Shown: piece after piece, positions 42,313 to 52,239 of the stretch
How the letters are laid out: each line of letters begins with the position of its first letter
Numbering within the stretch: the first letter of the stretch is position 1
Origin: Notamacropus eugenii
Lineage: Eukaryota > Chordata > Mammalia > Diprotodontia > Macropodidae
NCBI RefSeq assembly: GCF_028372415.1
Contig: NC_092875.1
Span: 29,023,712 to 29,087,711 of the forward strand
Length of the DNA stretch: 64,000 nucleotides
Reading direction: 5' to 3'
The notes under the pieces: generated by a model
Database searches by the model: none
What the model saw: only the letters and a program-made list of their open reading frames with translations
What the model was told of the DNA's origin: nothing
Position numbers and translations under genes: made by a program

Positions 42313-42734
42313 CAACACAGAGTGAAGGAGTCCTCTCACTGGGAGCAAGATAACTCAGCTCAACCAGGAGCAGGTCCTGGATCTCACCTTAGAGTAAACT
42401 CCTTGAAGCTTCTAGGGACATGATAGAACCTGCCTGCTCCCTTGAGTCTTTCCCAGAACTTCCCTTTAGTAACCTAGAGTGGGATTGGCCTCTTCCATCT
42501 TCCCTGTTGAAGCTGTGCCCAAAGAAGGCTCTTACTTGAAGAGTCCCAAGGGGATACAGTCACTTGAAGCATCCTCCAAAGAGGGAACTGGCTGAGAAGT
42601 AAAATTCTTGCCTCTTGCCCCCTCTACTCCAATCCCCATACCCCAATGCCTCATGCAAGGCATTCATCTCCACCAATGAAGAGAGAGTCCCTTACCAATG
42701 GGTCTTGGGGAAGGGCAGAAGCTCATCCTTTCCC
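42313..42734. other. Unique sequence
   Basis: Nothing recognised. Confidence 0.35.
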
Positions 42735-43258
42735 TATCTATCTTGTATTTGGTTTGTCCATACTTTGTATATAGCTGTAAATATATATACCATTCCCTCT
42801 TAATAAAATGAAATCTCTTTGAGTGACAATTTCATTTGTGCCTTTCTATCCCCAGTATCTGGCATTCAGTAGGTGCTTAATAAATTCTTGCCGATGGACT
42901 GTTTTCTCTTTTGTACTTGGGTATCTAATATTTAGCACAGGACCTGTCATATAGTAAGTACTTAATGTTCCCTAATGGGTAGGCTATTCCATTTTTTGTT
43001 CTTGTATGCCCTGCACTTAGCACAAGGCCTGGCGCACAGTAAATGCTTAATAAATGCACATTAATTGATAGGTTGTTCCATTTTTTGTACTTGTAGGCCT
43101 GGCACTTTACACAGGACTTGGTGCATAGTAAGTATTTAATAACTGCTCAGTGGTTGACAGGTTTTATTTTTTTTTATTTGTATCTCTAGTTTCTATCACC
43201 AGGCTCAGCATACAGTAGGTGCTTAATAAATGGTTGCTGATTGACCGATGTAATAGGC
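42735..43258 (+). repeat. Tandem array of five L2 3' ends, 85-89 bp period
   Basis: An L2 3' region enters at 42735. 'agtaggtgcttaataaa'-type motifs then recur at 42867, 42952, 43037, 43126 and 43213. Each unit carries a T-rich start, a 'ttgt' motif, 'agcacagg…ctgg' and the tail. Units differ from one another, so the array is old. Confidence 0.85.
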
Positions 43259-43679
43259 ACATTGAACAGTTCATTGCTTATTCCTTAGTTCATTAGAAGG
43301 CTATTTAAAAGACTCCCATGGTTAATACTCTCTTAAAGCAAATACCCCCCTCCCCCCATTAATTATTTGTGTATTTTCAAGTGTATCTTCATATACTGAG
43401 TTTACTTAAAGTGGGGAAATCCTATAATTGGTTGGTAAACCTACCTATGGAGGGGGAAGCTGGAAAAAAACAAACAACAGATCCCAGCCAGCTGCCCAGA
43501 GGGATTAGCCAAGCTACAGAAATGAAACCGCCTTAGAGATGCTGAGATTCCCTGAGACAAGGTCTCTTCCAAGTCTATCTGTCCTTGGCAACTGAGCTCC
43601 AGCAAGGAGCCTCCTTCTCCCCCCAACCCCTCCCATGCCCTCCCTCTTCTCCCCCGCCCTCCCGTCTTCTCTAAGTGTT
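43259..43679. other. Unique sequence
   Basis: No repeat recognised apart from C-rich runs near 43346 and 43618. Confidence 0.35.
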
Positions 43680-43960
43680 ACATCCAATTTTCTCTTGAAT
43701 ACATGTAGTGAAGCAGCCCCGATGACTTCCCAAGAGAGATTATTTATAGGTAAGGAGCGCTCCAGGAAGATTTATAGAACGTCTGTAAAATACGTGTGTT
43801 GGAACTCTCGACATTTTGATCGCAGCCAACGAGAAAAATGGACAGTCTCTCATTCATCGGCTTCGAGAGCATTTTTATGGGCTTTTTAAAATTAATTAAT
43901 TTTTCCTTTGTTAAGAATTTCTGGCACAGGCTTAAGCCCTGGAGAAGGGAAGCGTCAGCC
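43680..43960. promoter_or_regulatory. Candidate conserved regulatory element, CpG-retaining and AT-rich
   Basis: CpGs survive at 'gagcgctcc', 'gaacgtctg', 'atacgtgtg', 'tctcgaca', 'gatcgcag', 'aacgagaa', 'catcggcttcgaga'. An AT core 'taaaattaattaatttttcc' and a 'tttttatggg' (CDX/Hox13-like) lie at 43872-43910. 43680-43740 may include a CR1-like remnant. No exon is evident. Confidence 0.45.
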
Positions 43961-44267
43961 ACAGGCTATGTGTCCAAACTGTCAGGTATTCAATCCTGAG
44001 TCTCCAGGGGCCAGGCCAGATTGCCTCTACTTTCCCTGAAGTGCTGAGAGCCTTGTCAAGCAGTCTCAGGATGTGTGCTATTATGAGAACGCAGAGGTTG
44101 CCACTAAGTACCTGCCTGAACCCTGAGACCATGGCCAGACTGCTCTGATCTGCCCTCAGTCTCCCTGAAGCTCCCCCTAAACTCTCCAGCTCCATCTTCC
44201 TCCCTGCACTCGACCAGACAGATGGGTTCCTAGGATTGAGAGCTAGAAGGGGCCTTGGACATCATTT
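43961..44267. other. Unique sequence
   Basis: Nothing recognised. Confidence 0.35.
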
Positions 44268-44395
44268 CCAATCAATCCAATAGGCATACATTAAGCCCTT
44301 CCTATGTGCCCACCATTGTGCTGGGCGCTGGGGACATTCTGCAGGGGAGAAGCAACATGTTTGTAGATAAATAGACATAAAATAAACTGAAAGGA
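44268..44395 (-). repeat. L2 3' end
   Basis: 'cccttcctatgtgcccacca' and 'gtgctgggcgctggggacat'. Confidence 0.75.
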
Positions 44396-44499
44396 AATAC
44401 AATGTTGTTGTTGTCTGTTGCTGGGGGCAGGCACTAGAAACTGGGGGAGGGGAGGGACAAAAGTAGGAACCTTTTTGTACAGTATACTTGATCTGAGTC

Positions 44500-44860
44500 T
44501 TAAAGGGAGCTGGGAATTCATCCAGGCTAACACTTTCAGTTTACAGATAAAAAAACGGAGCCTCAGAGAAGTCGCCCAAAATCACACATTTCCTAATAAT
44601 AACTGGTCCAGTAATAATATTCCTAATAATAACAATGCCACTTACAGTGCTCTGCATTCACAATTTCATTTGAGTGTGACGGTGACCCTGGAAAGTGGGC
44701 GTTATCCTCATTTTACAGGTGAGGAAACCAAGGTCTAAATAGGTCAGCCCATTTTACAGATGAGGAAATTGAAGCTGAGAGTTGAGGTGATTTGCCCTGG
44801 GCCACACAGCTAGTAAATGGAGGAGGTGGATTTGAACCCAGGTCATCCTGGTTCCTCAGT
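44500..44860 (-). repeat. Three MIR fragments in succession
   Basis: 44500-44600 ('ggagcctcagagaagtcgcc'), 44600-44745 ('atcctcattttacaggtgag') and 44745-44860 ('gatgaggaaattgaagctga', 'tggatttgaacccaggtcat'). Confidence 0.7.
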
Positions 44861-45455
44861 GGCTTAAACAGGAATTCCCAGAGCCAGGAGATGAATGATG
44901 AGGGTCTCTGCCTTTAGAACTAGTCTTCTTTCTGCTTCTCTAGGCTCCCAAGGAGGCCACTTGATGGCTTATAAACATAACCCCCTGCCTTCTAGGAGCT
45001 CATGCCATGACCTAAACAGAAATGAACATGGCCAAATGTGCAGGATTAACTTGGTTTATGTCCTGGCAGCGATATCATTCACTCTCTGGTGACCTGATCG
45101 GTGTTTCAAACCCATCCTCTCTAAGAAGATGGCTTGGACCAGATCATCTCAAAGATCCCTTTCCTCAATGACGTCCTAGGATCCTAACACTCTGTGACTC
45201 TCCAGCCAGCCACATTGGTGATATCCTTAAGCTGCCCAGGCTCTTGCCAACACACTTGGCAGGCATTGGAGCCCAGAACTAGGCAGAAAGCACTGGCCCT
45301 ATGCCTGGGCAGACTAGACAGCTGCCCACATGGTATGATTGGAGGGGTGCTGGCCCTGATGTATTCCCCGAAAAAGCCTGTCATGGTACTGTAGAGCATT
45401 GCCATTTGTTTCCAGAACGCCCATATTAAAAAGTGCATGGCTTACCCTGGAGAAG

Positions 45456-45458
<3 letters not shown>
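44861..45458. other. Unique sequence
   Basis: Nothing recognised. Antiparallel frames at 45184-45438 and 45194-45394 overlap and lack domains. Confidence 0.35.
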
Positions 45459-45503
<45 letters not shown>

Positions 45504-45520
45504 ACACATACACACACAGC
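45459..45520. repeat. (CA)n microsatellite
   Basis: About 30 CA units with two 'cata' interruptions. Confidence 0.97.
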
Positions 45521-45529
45521 AATCTCAAT

Positions 45530-45655
45530 CTGAAGTTTACTTGCATGTTCTTGGACACATCACTGAACCTGTGTCTCAGTCCTTTATCTGTAAAAAGAAA
45601 GAACTGGACTGAATGCCCTTGAATGTCCCTTCTAGTTTAAAATCTAAGATCTGAA
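45530..45655 (+). repeat. MIR3-like 3' part
   Basis: 'cctgtgtctcagtcctttat' and 'gtcccttctagtttaaaatc'. Confidence 0.7.
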
Positions 45656-45879
45656 TGAGGTAAATCAGATTAGATAGCCATCACCCTAGTAGGGAGCAGG
45701 AACCTCAGGAAATGGGGATGAAGACAGATATGTTTGGATAGGAGAGGACAGTTCAGAGAACAGGACAAAGTACAGAGCAGACAGGGCAAGGGATGAGTGG
45801 ATAGATTCCAACCCTGCCTGGGATACTCAATAGCTTTGTAGTCCAGGCATGAGTTGATGTAGCACCACAGGTGGAGGGG

Positions 45880-46080
45880 AAATCATAGGTTTTAGAGCAG
45901 GAAGTGACTTTAGGTCTTTTAGCTCTCATTTCACAGAGGAGGAAACAGTCTCAGAGACGTCAGTTCATTTTACAGATGAGGAAACTGAGGCTCCAAAGGT
46001 CATGTAAATGACTTGTCCAAGGTCATTACCTAGCTAGCATAGTCAAACTTTGAACAGGTGATCTGACCCCCAAAGAATCG
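45880..46080 (-). repeat. MIR3-like, partly duplicated
   Basis: 'agcaggaagtgactttaggt', 'gaggaggaaacagtctcag' and again 'gatgaggaaactgaggctcc', so the body occurs twice. Confidence 0.65.
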
Positions 46081-46364
46081 TCTTCCCATTGTTCCATCCA
46101 AAGCTGCCATCCTAGAGCATGAATACCTGAACTCTTCCCAGTAGAATGGGGTGAGTGGCATGGAACAACAGATGTCTAGTGCTGTGATGGGTGAACTCTG
46201 AGTTGTAACTGTGCCTGGGGCTGATCCCATAAGCACATAGATATCTCGGTTGGTCATTTGGGATAATGGTAAGGAAGCTGGAGAAATAGCATGGGGGGAG
46301 GGGGCAAAGCCCTGATAGTCAAAGAGACCATTCTGTGCTTAGTGAAACAGAGAGTGGGGGTTGG

Positions 46365-46645
46365 AGGAGACCTTCCAGACAATCTATCTCATCAACCCCT
46401 CCCTCCTTAATTTAATAAGATAAGAAATTGAGACCCAAAGAGGAAAGGGGACTTGTTCAAGGTCACAGAGATAATAAGTGCATTTAAAGCTAGAAGGAAT
46501 CTCACAGGTCAGCTAGCCTAACTCTCTCATTCTACAGATGGGGAAGCTGAGTCCCAGAGAGGGGAAGTGATTTGACCAAGGATATATAGTTAGCTAATGG
46601 CAGAGTTGGAGTTAGCATTCCAACCCCAGACTTCCTGACTCCCAA
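46365..46645 (-). repeat. Two MIR3-like copies
   Basis: 46365-46480 ('gaaattgagacccaaagagg') and 46480-46645 ('aaagctagaaggaatctcac'). Confidence 0.75.
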
Positions 46646-46685
46646 ATTCTGGAAAAAAATACATCATTTTTCTGGTGATGCACAG

Positions 46686-46688
46686 ACA

Positions 46689-46722
<34 letters not shown>

Positions 46723-46880
46723 AATCAAGGTTCAGCCTCTTTCTAAGGTGCCTCAGTTTCCTCATCTCTAACATGAGTGATATGCCCCTAGTACTTACCT
46801 CATGGGGCTGTTTTGATGCTCTATTGAGATCAGGTCTCTGAAATAGGCTTGAAAATTCTAAAGTTTGCCCTGCAAATATA
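46686..46880 (+). repeat. (TG)n and MIR
   Basis: TG run at 46691-46722, then MIR body 'gtgcctcagtttcctcatct' and 'catggggctgttttgatgct'. A short L2-like tail follows to about 46925. Confidence 0.8.
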
Positions 46881-46990
46881 AAAGATTATTAAGTACTTAA
46901 TAAGTACTTGTTAACTGATTGACTGATCGAAGACCAGTAGTGCTAAACTCAACATCCAGGCTGAAGTTTGGTTGGGGTTCTGTCTAGGGA

Positions 46991-47166
46991 AGGGTTCTTA
47001 ACCTGCTATCTGTGACCCGGGATTGTCGATATTGTGATAATTGTATTTTAATGTAGTCAGTTTTCTTTGTCATCCTATGGATTTTATATTAGGCATTTAA
47101 AAACATGGTTCTGACAAGGGAAATGCCAGAGGGGTCCAGGCCACAAGGAAAAGGTGAGAGCCCTGA
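46991..47166 (+). mobile_element. hAT-like MITE family 1 with 8-bp target duplication
   Basis: Termini 'agggttcttaacctg' and 'ggtgagagccctga' are imperfect inverted repeats. Flanks 'tctaggga' (46983) and 'tctaggct' (47167) agree at 6 of 8 bases. The interior matches 3357-3555. Confidence 0.7.
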
Positions 47167-47174
47167 TCTAGGCT

Positions 47175-47583
47175 TAGTGTTTTCATCTGTAAAATGAAAT
47201 AACCTTCATTCTTCCTTCCTCACAAGGTGGTCATGGAGAAAACACTTTGCAAGCCTTAAATCAGCCTGGGAATGAAAGCTGCTCTTGTGACAACTCACCA
47301 ATCAAGGATCATTTATTAAGCACCCACAATGTGCTAGCGAGGGCCCCTCCCCCACCCCCCATAAGAATACAACATTATTTTGGGATCTCTTTAACAAAAA
47401 GCCTACAAATGGGAAACAGGAATGGAAAGAGTCCTGGATTGAACCCTGAGGGTTTAGATTTCAATCCTGGTGCGTGACCTTGGCCAAGTCATTTCCTTTC
47501 CTCTACATCTCAGTTTCCTCCTCAGCAAACTTAGGGAGTTGGACTAGATCTAAGGTCTTTTCCAGCTATAAATCATCCTGGAT
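47175..47583. repeat. MIR end (+), L2 end (-), MIR3-like (+)
   Basis: 47175-47272 'ttcatctgtaaaatgaaata'; 47285-47400 'catttattaagcacccacaa'; 47405-47583 'gttggactagatctaaggtc'. Confidence 0.7.
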
Positions 47584-47949
47584 GGAGTTTGAAAAGGAGA
47601 GAAGACAGGGAGGGGAGTTGGAGAGGGACCCCAGGGCAAACCCTAGTTTAGCAACCCTGCTGTTGGCTGCAGCCAGCAGGTGGCGCCATGGACTTGGTTT
47701 ACCCAGGCCAGCGAGAAGGGGTTGGGAGGGAAGCCAAGGAGAAAAACTAGTGGAAAACAGGCATTGAAAAGAACACTTTGTTCCAAAACATTTGCCTTGT
47801 AACGGGGTCATCTATAAATTCTGGGATTTCCTGTTGGCCACATGGCAGGCTGTGCTCTCCCGGCTGCAGCCTGGCAGCCTTGTCCCATCCCAGGTCAACA
47901 GGAGCAAGGGAGGAGAGCTCTGAGCCTCCCATCCTGCCCCAGGCTCTGG
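47584..47949. other. Unique block around a CTCF-like site
   Basis: Repeat-free. Contains the site at 47673 and 'gtaacggggtcatctataaa'. Frames on both strands lack domains. Confidence 0.4.
47673..47687 (+). promoter_or_regulatory. CTCF-like site
   Basis: 'ccagcaggtggcgcc' fits the CTCF core CCASYAGRKGGCR(S)(Y) at every constrained position, in unique sequence. Confidence 0.6.
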
Positions 47950-48480
47950 CTTCATCTCTTTGTCTCTGGTGTCTCTCTGTCTGTCTCTGTCTCTCTGTCT
48001 CTGTCTCTTTCTGTCTCTGTCTCTGTCTCTCTGTGTCTCCCTCTCTGTCCCTCTCTCCTTCTCCCTCCCTGTGTCAGCCTTCTCTCTCTGTCTCTCCCCT
48101 TCTCCCTCTCTCATTCTCTCTGTCTTTATCTCACTATCTCTTCTTTCTCTGTCTCCTCTCTGTGTCTTTTTTTCTCCTCGCTCTAGCTCTCAATCTTAAT
48201 CTCTATCTCAGTCTCCTCTTTCTCTCTGTCTCTGAGACAAGGAGGAAAGAGAAGAGAGGGAAAGAAGGGGAGGCAGAGACATAGGCAAAGAGATGGAGAG
48301 GACAGAAGAAGAAAGACAGAAGAAGGGAGGGGAAGAGAGAGGAGAGAGAGAAAAGGAGGAGGGAGGAAAGAAAAAGGAGGAGGAGGTGGGAAGGGAAAGG
48401 GAGAGGAAAAAAGGAGGGAGGGAAGAATGAGGGAGAGGAAGAGAAAAGGGGGGAAGAGAAAGGGAGACAGACAGACAGAC
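47950..48480. repeat. Pyrimidine tract followed by purine tract
   Basis: 47958-48236 is T/C-rich on this strand ('tgtctctctgtct' themes). 48237-48480 switches to G/A-rich. The two halves are roughly complementary. The predicted proteins here are compositional artefacts. Confidence 0.95.
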
Positions 48481-48781
48481 ATGATATGAACAGCCTCGTT
48501 TTTTGCTTTCTTTCCCCCTGAGTTTTCAGGGCGGGGGTGGGGGTGGGGGTGTGAGATCATGGTCTTTTTAAATAGAGACAAAGGATTGGCTGTGTGACAG
48601 GTCTCACTGGGCTGGGCTGGGAGGTTCATCATGAATCTAAAATATGTGAAAAAAAATTAAGAAGATAATCATTCCCTTCCTCTCTCCCTAACCTGTCCTT
48701 AAAGAGCAGGAAGAAATTGTAGTCAAGATGGCACAAAATTGTCCAGGTCAAAAGGAGGGGAAACTATTCACATCTGGATCC
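48481..48781. other. Unique sequence with (GGGGGT)n
   Basis: G-rich 'gggggtgggggtgggggt' at about 48535-48551. Otherwise unassigned. Confidence 0.4.
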
Positions 48782-48795
48782 TCATTTGGACAAGC

Positions 48796-48827
<32 letters not shown>

Positions 48828-49010
48828 ACTGTATCTCTCTGTCTTTTTTGTTTCTCTGACTTTGTCTCTCTGTGTGTCTCTCTGTCTCTCTCTTTCTCCC
48901 CAGCCTCAATTTTCCTTTCTGTATAAAAAAACAAACAAACAAACAAAAACCCAAAGAGGTTTAATTATCAAGGTCCCTTCCAGCTCTCAATCTTATGGAG
49001 ATGAAAACTT
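48782..49010 (+). repeat. MIR3-like SINE split by (TC)n expansion
   Basis: The CT tract 48798-48900 is followed directly by the SINE text 'cagcctcaattttcctttct' and tail 'ggtcccttccagctctcaat'. An (AAAC)n stretch lies at 48927-48950. Confidence 0.8.
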
Positions 49011-49144
49011 GTCTTGGTGGTGTGACAATCATCACAGAATACCCCTTCCTTTCCAGGACTAGCCTTCAACCCTCTTTTCTATAGAAGTCCCCTTTCAAAG
49101 CAAAATGAGTTCATTTTGTATGTGTGAGAGGAAGAAGTAAGCTC

Positions 49145-49425
49145 CTTACGAACAGAGAGAAAAAGAGACAGAGACAGAGGGGGGAGGAAGGGGAAGGGAG
49201 GGAGAGAGGCAGATCTTTCAAAAGTCCTGGATTCAAATCCCAGCTTTTACTAGCTGAGGAACGTTGGGTAGATCACCTCTCCTCAGATGGCTCCTCTGTA
49301 AAATGGCGATAACAGCTGCTACTCAATCAACCTTGCAGATTTCATCCTGCTGTGGTGGAGATCAAATGAGAAAATGGATTTTGAAAGCACTTTATAAACT
49401 TGTAACTACATAATATAACCTATTA
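49145..49425 (+). repeat. Purine tract and MIR
   Basis: 49155-49205 GA-rich. 49205-49425 MIR ('attcaaatcccagcttttac', 'aaaatggcgataacagctgc'). Confidence 0.75.
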
Positions 49426-49489
49426 TTTTTTAATTATCTTTATAAGGAATTAAGCATTATTTTTAAAAGGTAGTGATCTGTTTAGTCTG

Positions 49490-49735
49490 AAAAGCTGGAT
49501 GGAGCAGTAACTAAAGAGCTGACCTTGGATTTGGGATGACCTGGGATCAAGTGCAGCCTCTAACCCAGACTGTCTGAATGACCCTGGACTAGTCATTGAA
49601 CCCCTTAGTCATCCTCCTCCCTCTCCCCCACCCCTGCCCCAGACAACTCTCTGTAAGATTTTAAGTTGCAAAGTAGGTGCTTACCTAGTAAAGGGGGTCT
49701 CCTCACCCAGAGTTCTCCCAGGTCCAGTCTTGTTT
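49490..49735 (+). repeat. SINE-D
   Basis: Head 'gctggatggagcagtaac', tail 'acaactctctgtaagatttt' and 'aagtaggtgcttacctag'. Confidence 0.65.
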
Positions 49736-49821
49736 TGTTTTAAAAGTTTGATTTGGCCAGAGTGGACATTCAGAATAACTCTGAAGATTGTCTTCTATTG
49801 GGCAGCCTTCCACATCCTCAC

Positions 49822-50078
49822 TCTCAGCTAAGTGGTGCAGTGGTTAGAACCATGGACCTTGAGTCAGAAAGATCTGAGTTCAAATCCAGTCTGGGATATT
49901 TACATACAGTTCTGTGCAACTGCGCGAGTCACATAAACTCTGTCTCAGTTTATACATCTGTAAAAAGGGAATAATTATAGAAGCTGCCTCGCAGAGTGGT
50001 TATGAGGAATAAATGAGATATCCGTAAAGCTCTGAGCACAGTCAGGCACATAGTAGGTGCTTAATTACATGCTTGTTT
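49822..50078 (+). repeat. MIR/THER1-type, full length including L2-like end
   Basis: Head 'agtggtgcagtggttagaac', body, and end 'gtcaggcacatagtaggtgc'. Confidence 0.9.
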
Positions 50079-50179
50079 TCTTTCTTCTTTTGGCTGGTTT
50101 CTGACTGCTTAGGAGAGAGTTTTTGCCCTGGAGAATCTTCTGTCAGAGCTCGAATCACCCAAGTCTTCAGGGAGCCATT

Positions 50180-50428
50180 CAGGAACAGTCATTTATTAAG
50201 CCCTGACTATGTGCCAGGCACTGTGCCAAATGTTTTCCAATTATGATCCCATTTGATCCTCACATTAACGTTGGAAGGCAGGTGCTATTGTTACCTTCAT
50301 TTTACAGGTTAGGAAACTGAGGCAGACAATTTAAATGATTTATCCACAGCCAGGATGTATCAATAGAGGGACCTAAACTGGGGACTTTCTATCTCTGAGG
50401 CTGACATCCTATCCACTACCAGGCTGTC
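50180..50428 (-). repeat. MIR, full length
   Basis: 'catttattaagccctgacta' through 'catttgatcctcacattaac', head 'cctatccactaccaggctg'. It points toward the previous copy. Confidence 0.9.
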
Positions 50429-50479
50429 ATAAAGCTAGTGAAAGTCTGAGCCTGGATTTGAACTCAGGACTTTTACTTT

Positions 50480-50935
50480 GCTACCTTGCTTGGGGGTTGA
50501 GTTTCCACGGTACCATCGGCATCATCTGCTACCCCAGTTTGCCAGTTTGTTTGACTGAGCTGAGGATGAAGTGTGCACCTTCTTAGGCAGTCTGAGATCA
50601 AATCTACGAGGTCCAGACTGTCAGGAGCTGCCACAGTTCTAGCTTGGATGGGAAGATTAAAAAAAACAAAACAAAACTCCATGTTTGTACTGCTTGAGAG
50701 TTTGCAAAGATCATTTGCTACCACAGCCTTGTAGGCAGTGAAATATTCTAGCAAGATCCCGATTAGTGCAAATAATGAATCCTGAGAAGCACCTGTAATT
50801 CCTGAATGGGCACTGAATATTTCCATTGGGCAGAAATCAAAGACCATGCTTTAAAAAATAACTTAAGGAAGTTCAAATTCAAATACGTGGGGGCCACTCT
50901 GCATGATTCATTATTCACAGAATTGAGTCATGTGC
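50480..50935. other. Unique block, possible conserved element
   Basis: Repeat-free. It carries a 124-codon minus-strand frame (50473-50847) with no recognised domain. 50690-50900 is AT-rich with 'gttcaaattcaaatacgtgg'. Confidence 0.3.
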
Positions 50936-51215
50936 CCATTTTACAGGCTAGAAAACCAAGGTTAAGAGTGAGAAGGCTAGTGAGTATCTGAGGCCAGTTG
51001 TGAAGCCAAGTGTCCTAACCCACTAAATACTAACCTATTTTCTGAAAGAGTGCTAGTTTGGACGTCAAAAGATAGTTTAAACCTGTCTCACTTTACCTGT
51101 GAGATCTTAGGCAAGTCATTGCTCTATAAGACTCAGTTTCCTCATTTGTAAAATGTGTTGACTGGATGACCCTCAAATGTCCTTCCCATTCTAAATTTGC
51201 AATGTAAACTTGAGA
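50936..51215. repeat. MIR piece (-) and MIR3-like (+)
   Basis: 50936-51010 'gtgcccattttacaggctag'; 51045-51215 'agactcagtttcctcatttg' and 'tgactggatgaccctcaaat'. Confidence 0.65.
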
Positions 51216-51560
51216 GCAGATATTGAACGTGTGTCCCCAGTAACTAACATAAAAACTAGAACACAACGTTGTTGAGTCATTTCAGTCTTGTCCAACACTT
51301 TGTGACGTCATTTGGAGTTTACTCTGAAAAGTTACAGTGATTTGCCATTTTGTTCTCCAGCTCATTTGACAGATGAGAAAACTGGGGCAAAAAGGGTAAA
51401 GTGACTTGCCCAGGGTCACATAGCTAGGAAGTGTCTGAGACAGGATTTGAACTCCGGATGTTGAATCTTTCTAACTTCAGGCCAGGCACTCTACCCACCG
51501 GGCCTCTTTAGCTGCCCCTATAATATGTAGGTACTTACTAAATGATTGTTAATGAAATAA
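51215..51560 (+). repeat. L2 end split by SINE-R (-)
   Basis: L2 at 51215-51262 and 51520-51560 ('gtaggtacttactaaatgat'). The SINE-R 51263-51519 lies between, in reverse, with 'gtgacttgcccagggtcaca'. Confidence 0.8.
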
Positions 51561-51826
51561 CATTTGTATAGCACTTTGCAAACCTTAGAAGCTCTATCGA
51601 AATGTCAAGCTTTATTATTGTTATTCTGCGTCATCAATAATAATGCATTTTCGTAGAGATATAAAGTTTGCAAAATGCTTTGTATGCAGTGGCTCTAAGT
51701 CCTGATTCCAAGCCTGTGAGGTAGGCTCTATAAATGTTGTTATCCCCAGTTTACCTACAAGAAAGTTGAGGCTCATGCAGATGATGTCAGAGATGGAGTT
51801 GAACCCATATCTTCCTAAATCACTGG
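51561..51826. repeat. MIR end (+) then MIR (-)
   Basis: 51561-51640 'tgtatagcactttgcaaacc'; 51640-51826 reverse MIR, resuming after the next SINE as 52056-52094 and 52219 onward. Confidence 0.65.
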
Positions 51827-52056
51827 ACGGCTAGGGGGCACCATAGTGCATAGAGCACAATTCATCTTCATGAGTTCAAATCCGACCTCAGTGGTGTGTG
51901 ACCCTGGGCAAGTCCCTTCACCCTGTTTGCCTCAGTTTCCTCATCTGTTAAATGAGCTGGAGAAGGAAATGTCAAACTATTCCTGTATCTTTGCCAAGAA
52001 AACCCCAAATGGGGTCATGGAGAGTTGGTCACAAATGAAACAACTGAACAACAACC
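51827..52056 (+). repeat. SINE-R inserted in a MIR
   Basis: Head 'ggctagggggcaccatagtg', tail 'gccaagaaaaccccaaatgg', end 'actgaacaacaac'. Confidence 0.9.
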
Positions 52057-52094
52057 TCTTGGTTCCTGCAAGTCCAGCCTGATATCCACTATCC

Positions 52095-52218
52095 CAGGGG
52101 TGGGGAACTTGTGGTCTGGAGGCCACGTATGGTCCTCTAGGTCCTCAGATGTGGAATGGTCACACTTGAGGCCCCAGAGGGCCACATGTGGCCCCTGAGT
52201 CACAGTTCTCCACCCCTG
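52095..52218 (+). mobile_element. hAT-like MITE family 2 with 8-bp target duplication
   Basis: Termini 'caggggtggggaac' and 'gttctccacccctg' are near-perfect inverted repeats. Flanks 'cactatcc' (52087-52094) and 'cactatac' (52219-52226) match at 7 of 8 bases. 124 bp, non-coding, palindromic around 'ggccacgtatgg' / 'ccacatgtggcc'. Confidence 0.9.
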
Positions 52219-52239
52219 CACTATACCAGGACGGGTCTA

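Noticed and set aside
47778-48632. Long open frames on both strands (up to 168 and 149 codons)
   Set aside because: They translate pyrimidine/purine simple repeats. Composition alone keeps stops out, and there is no domain.
50473-50847. 124-codon minus-strand frame as a host gene
   Set aside because: No recognised domain, no splice sites in register, and an A-rich run encodes its hydrophobic part. It is kept only as part of a possible conserved block.
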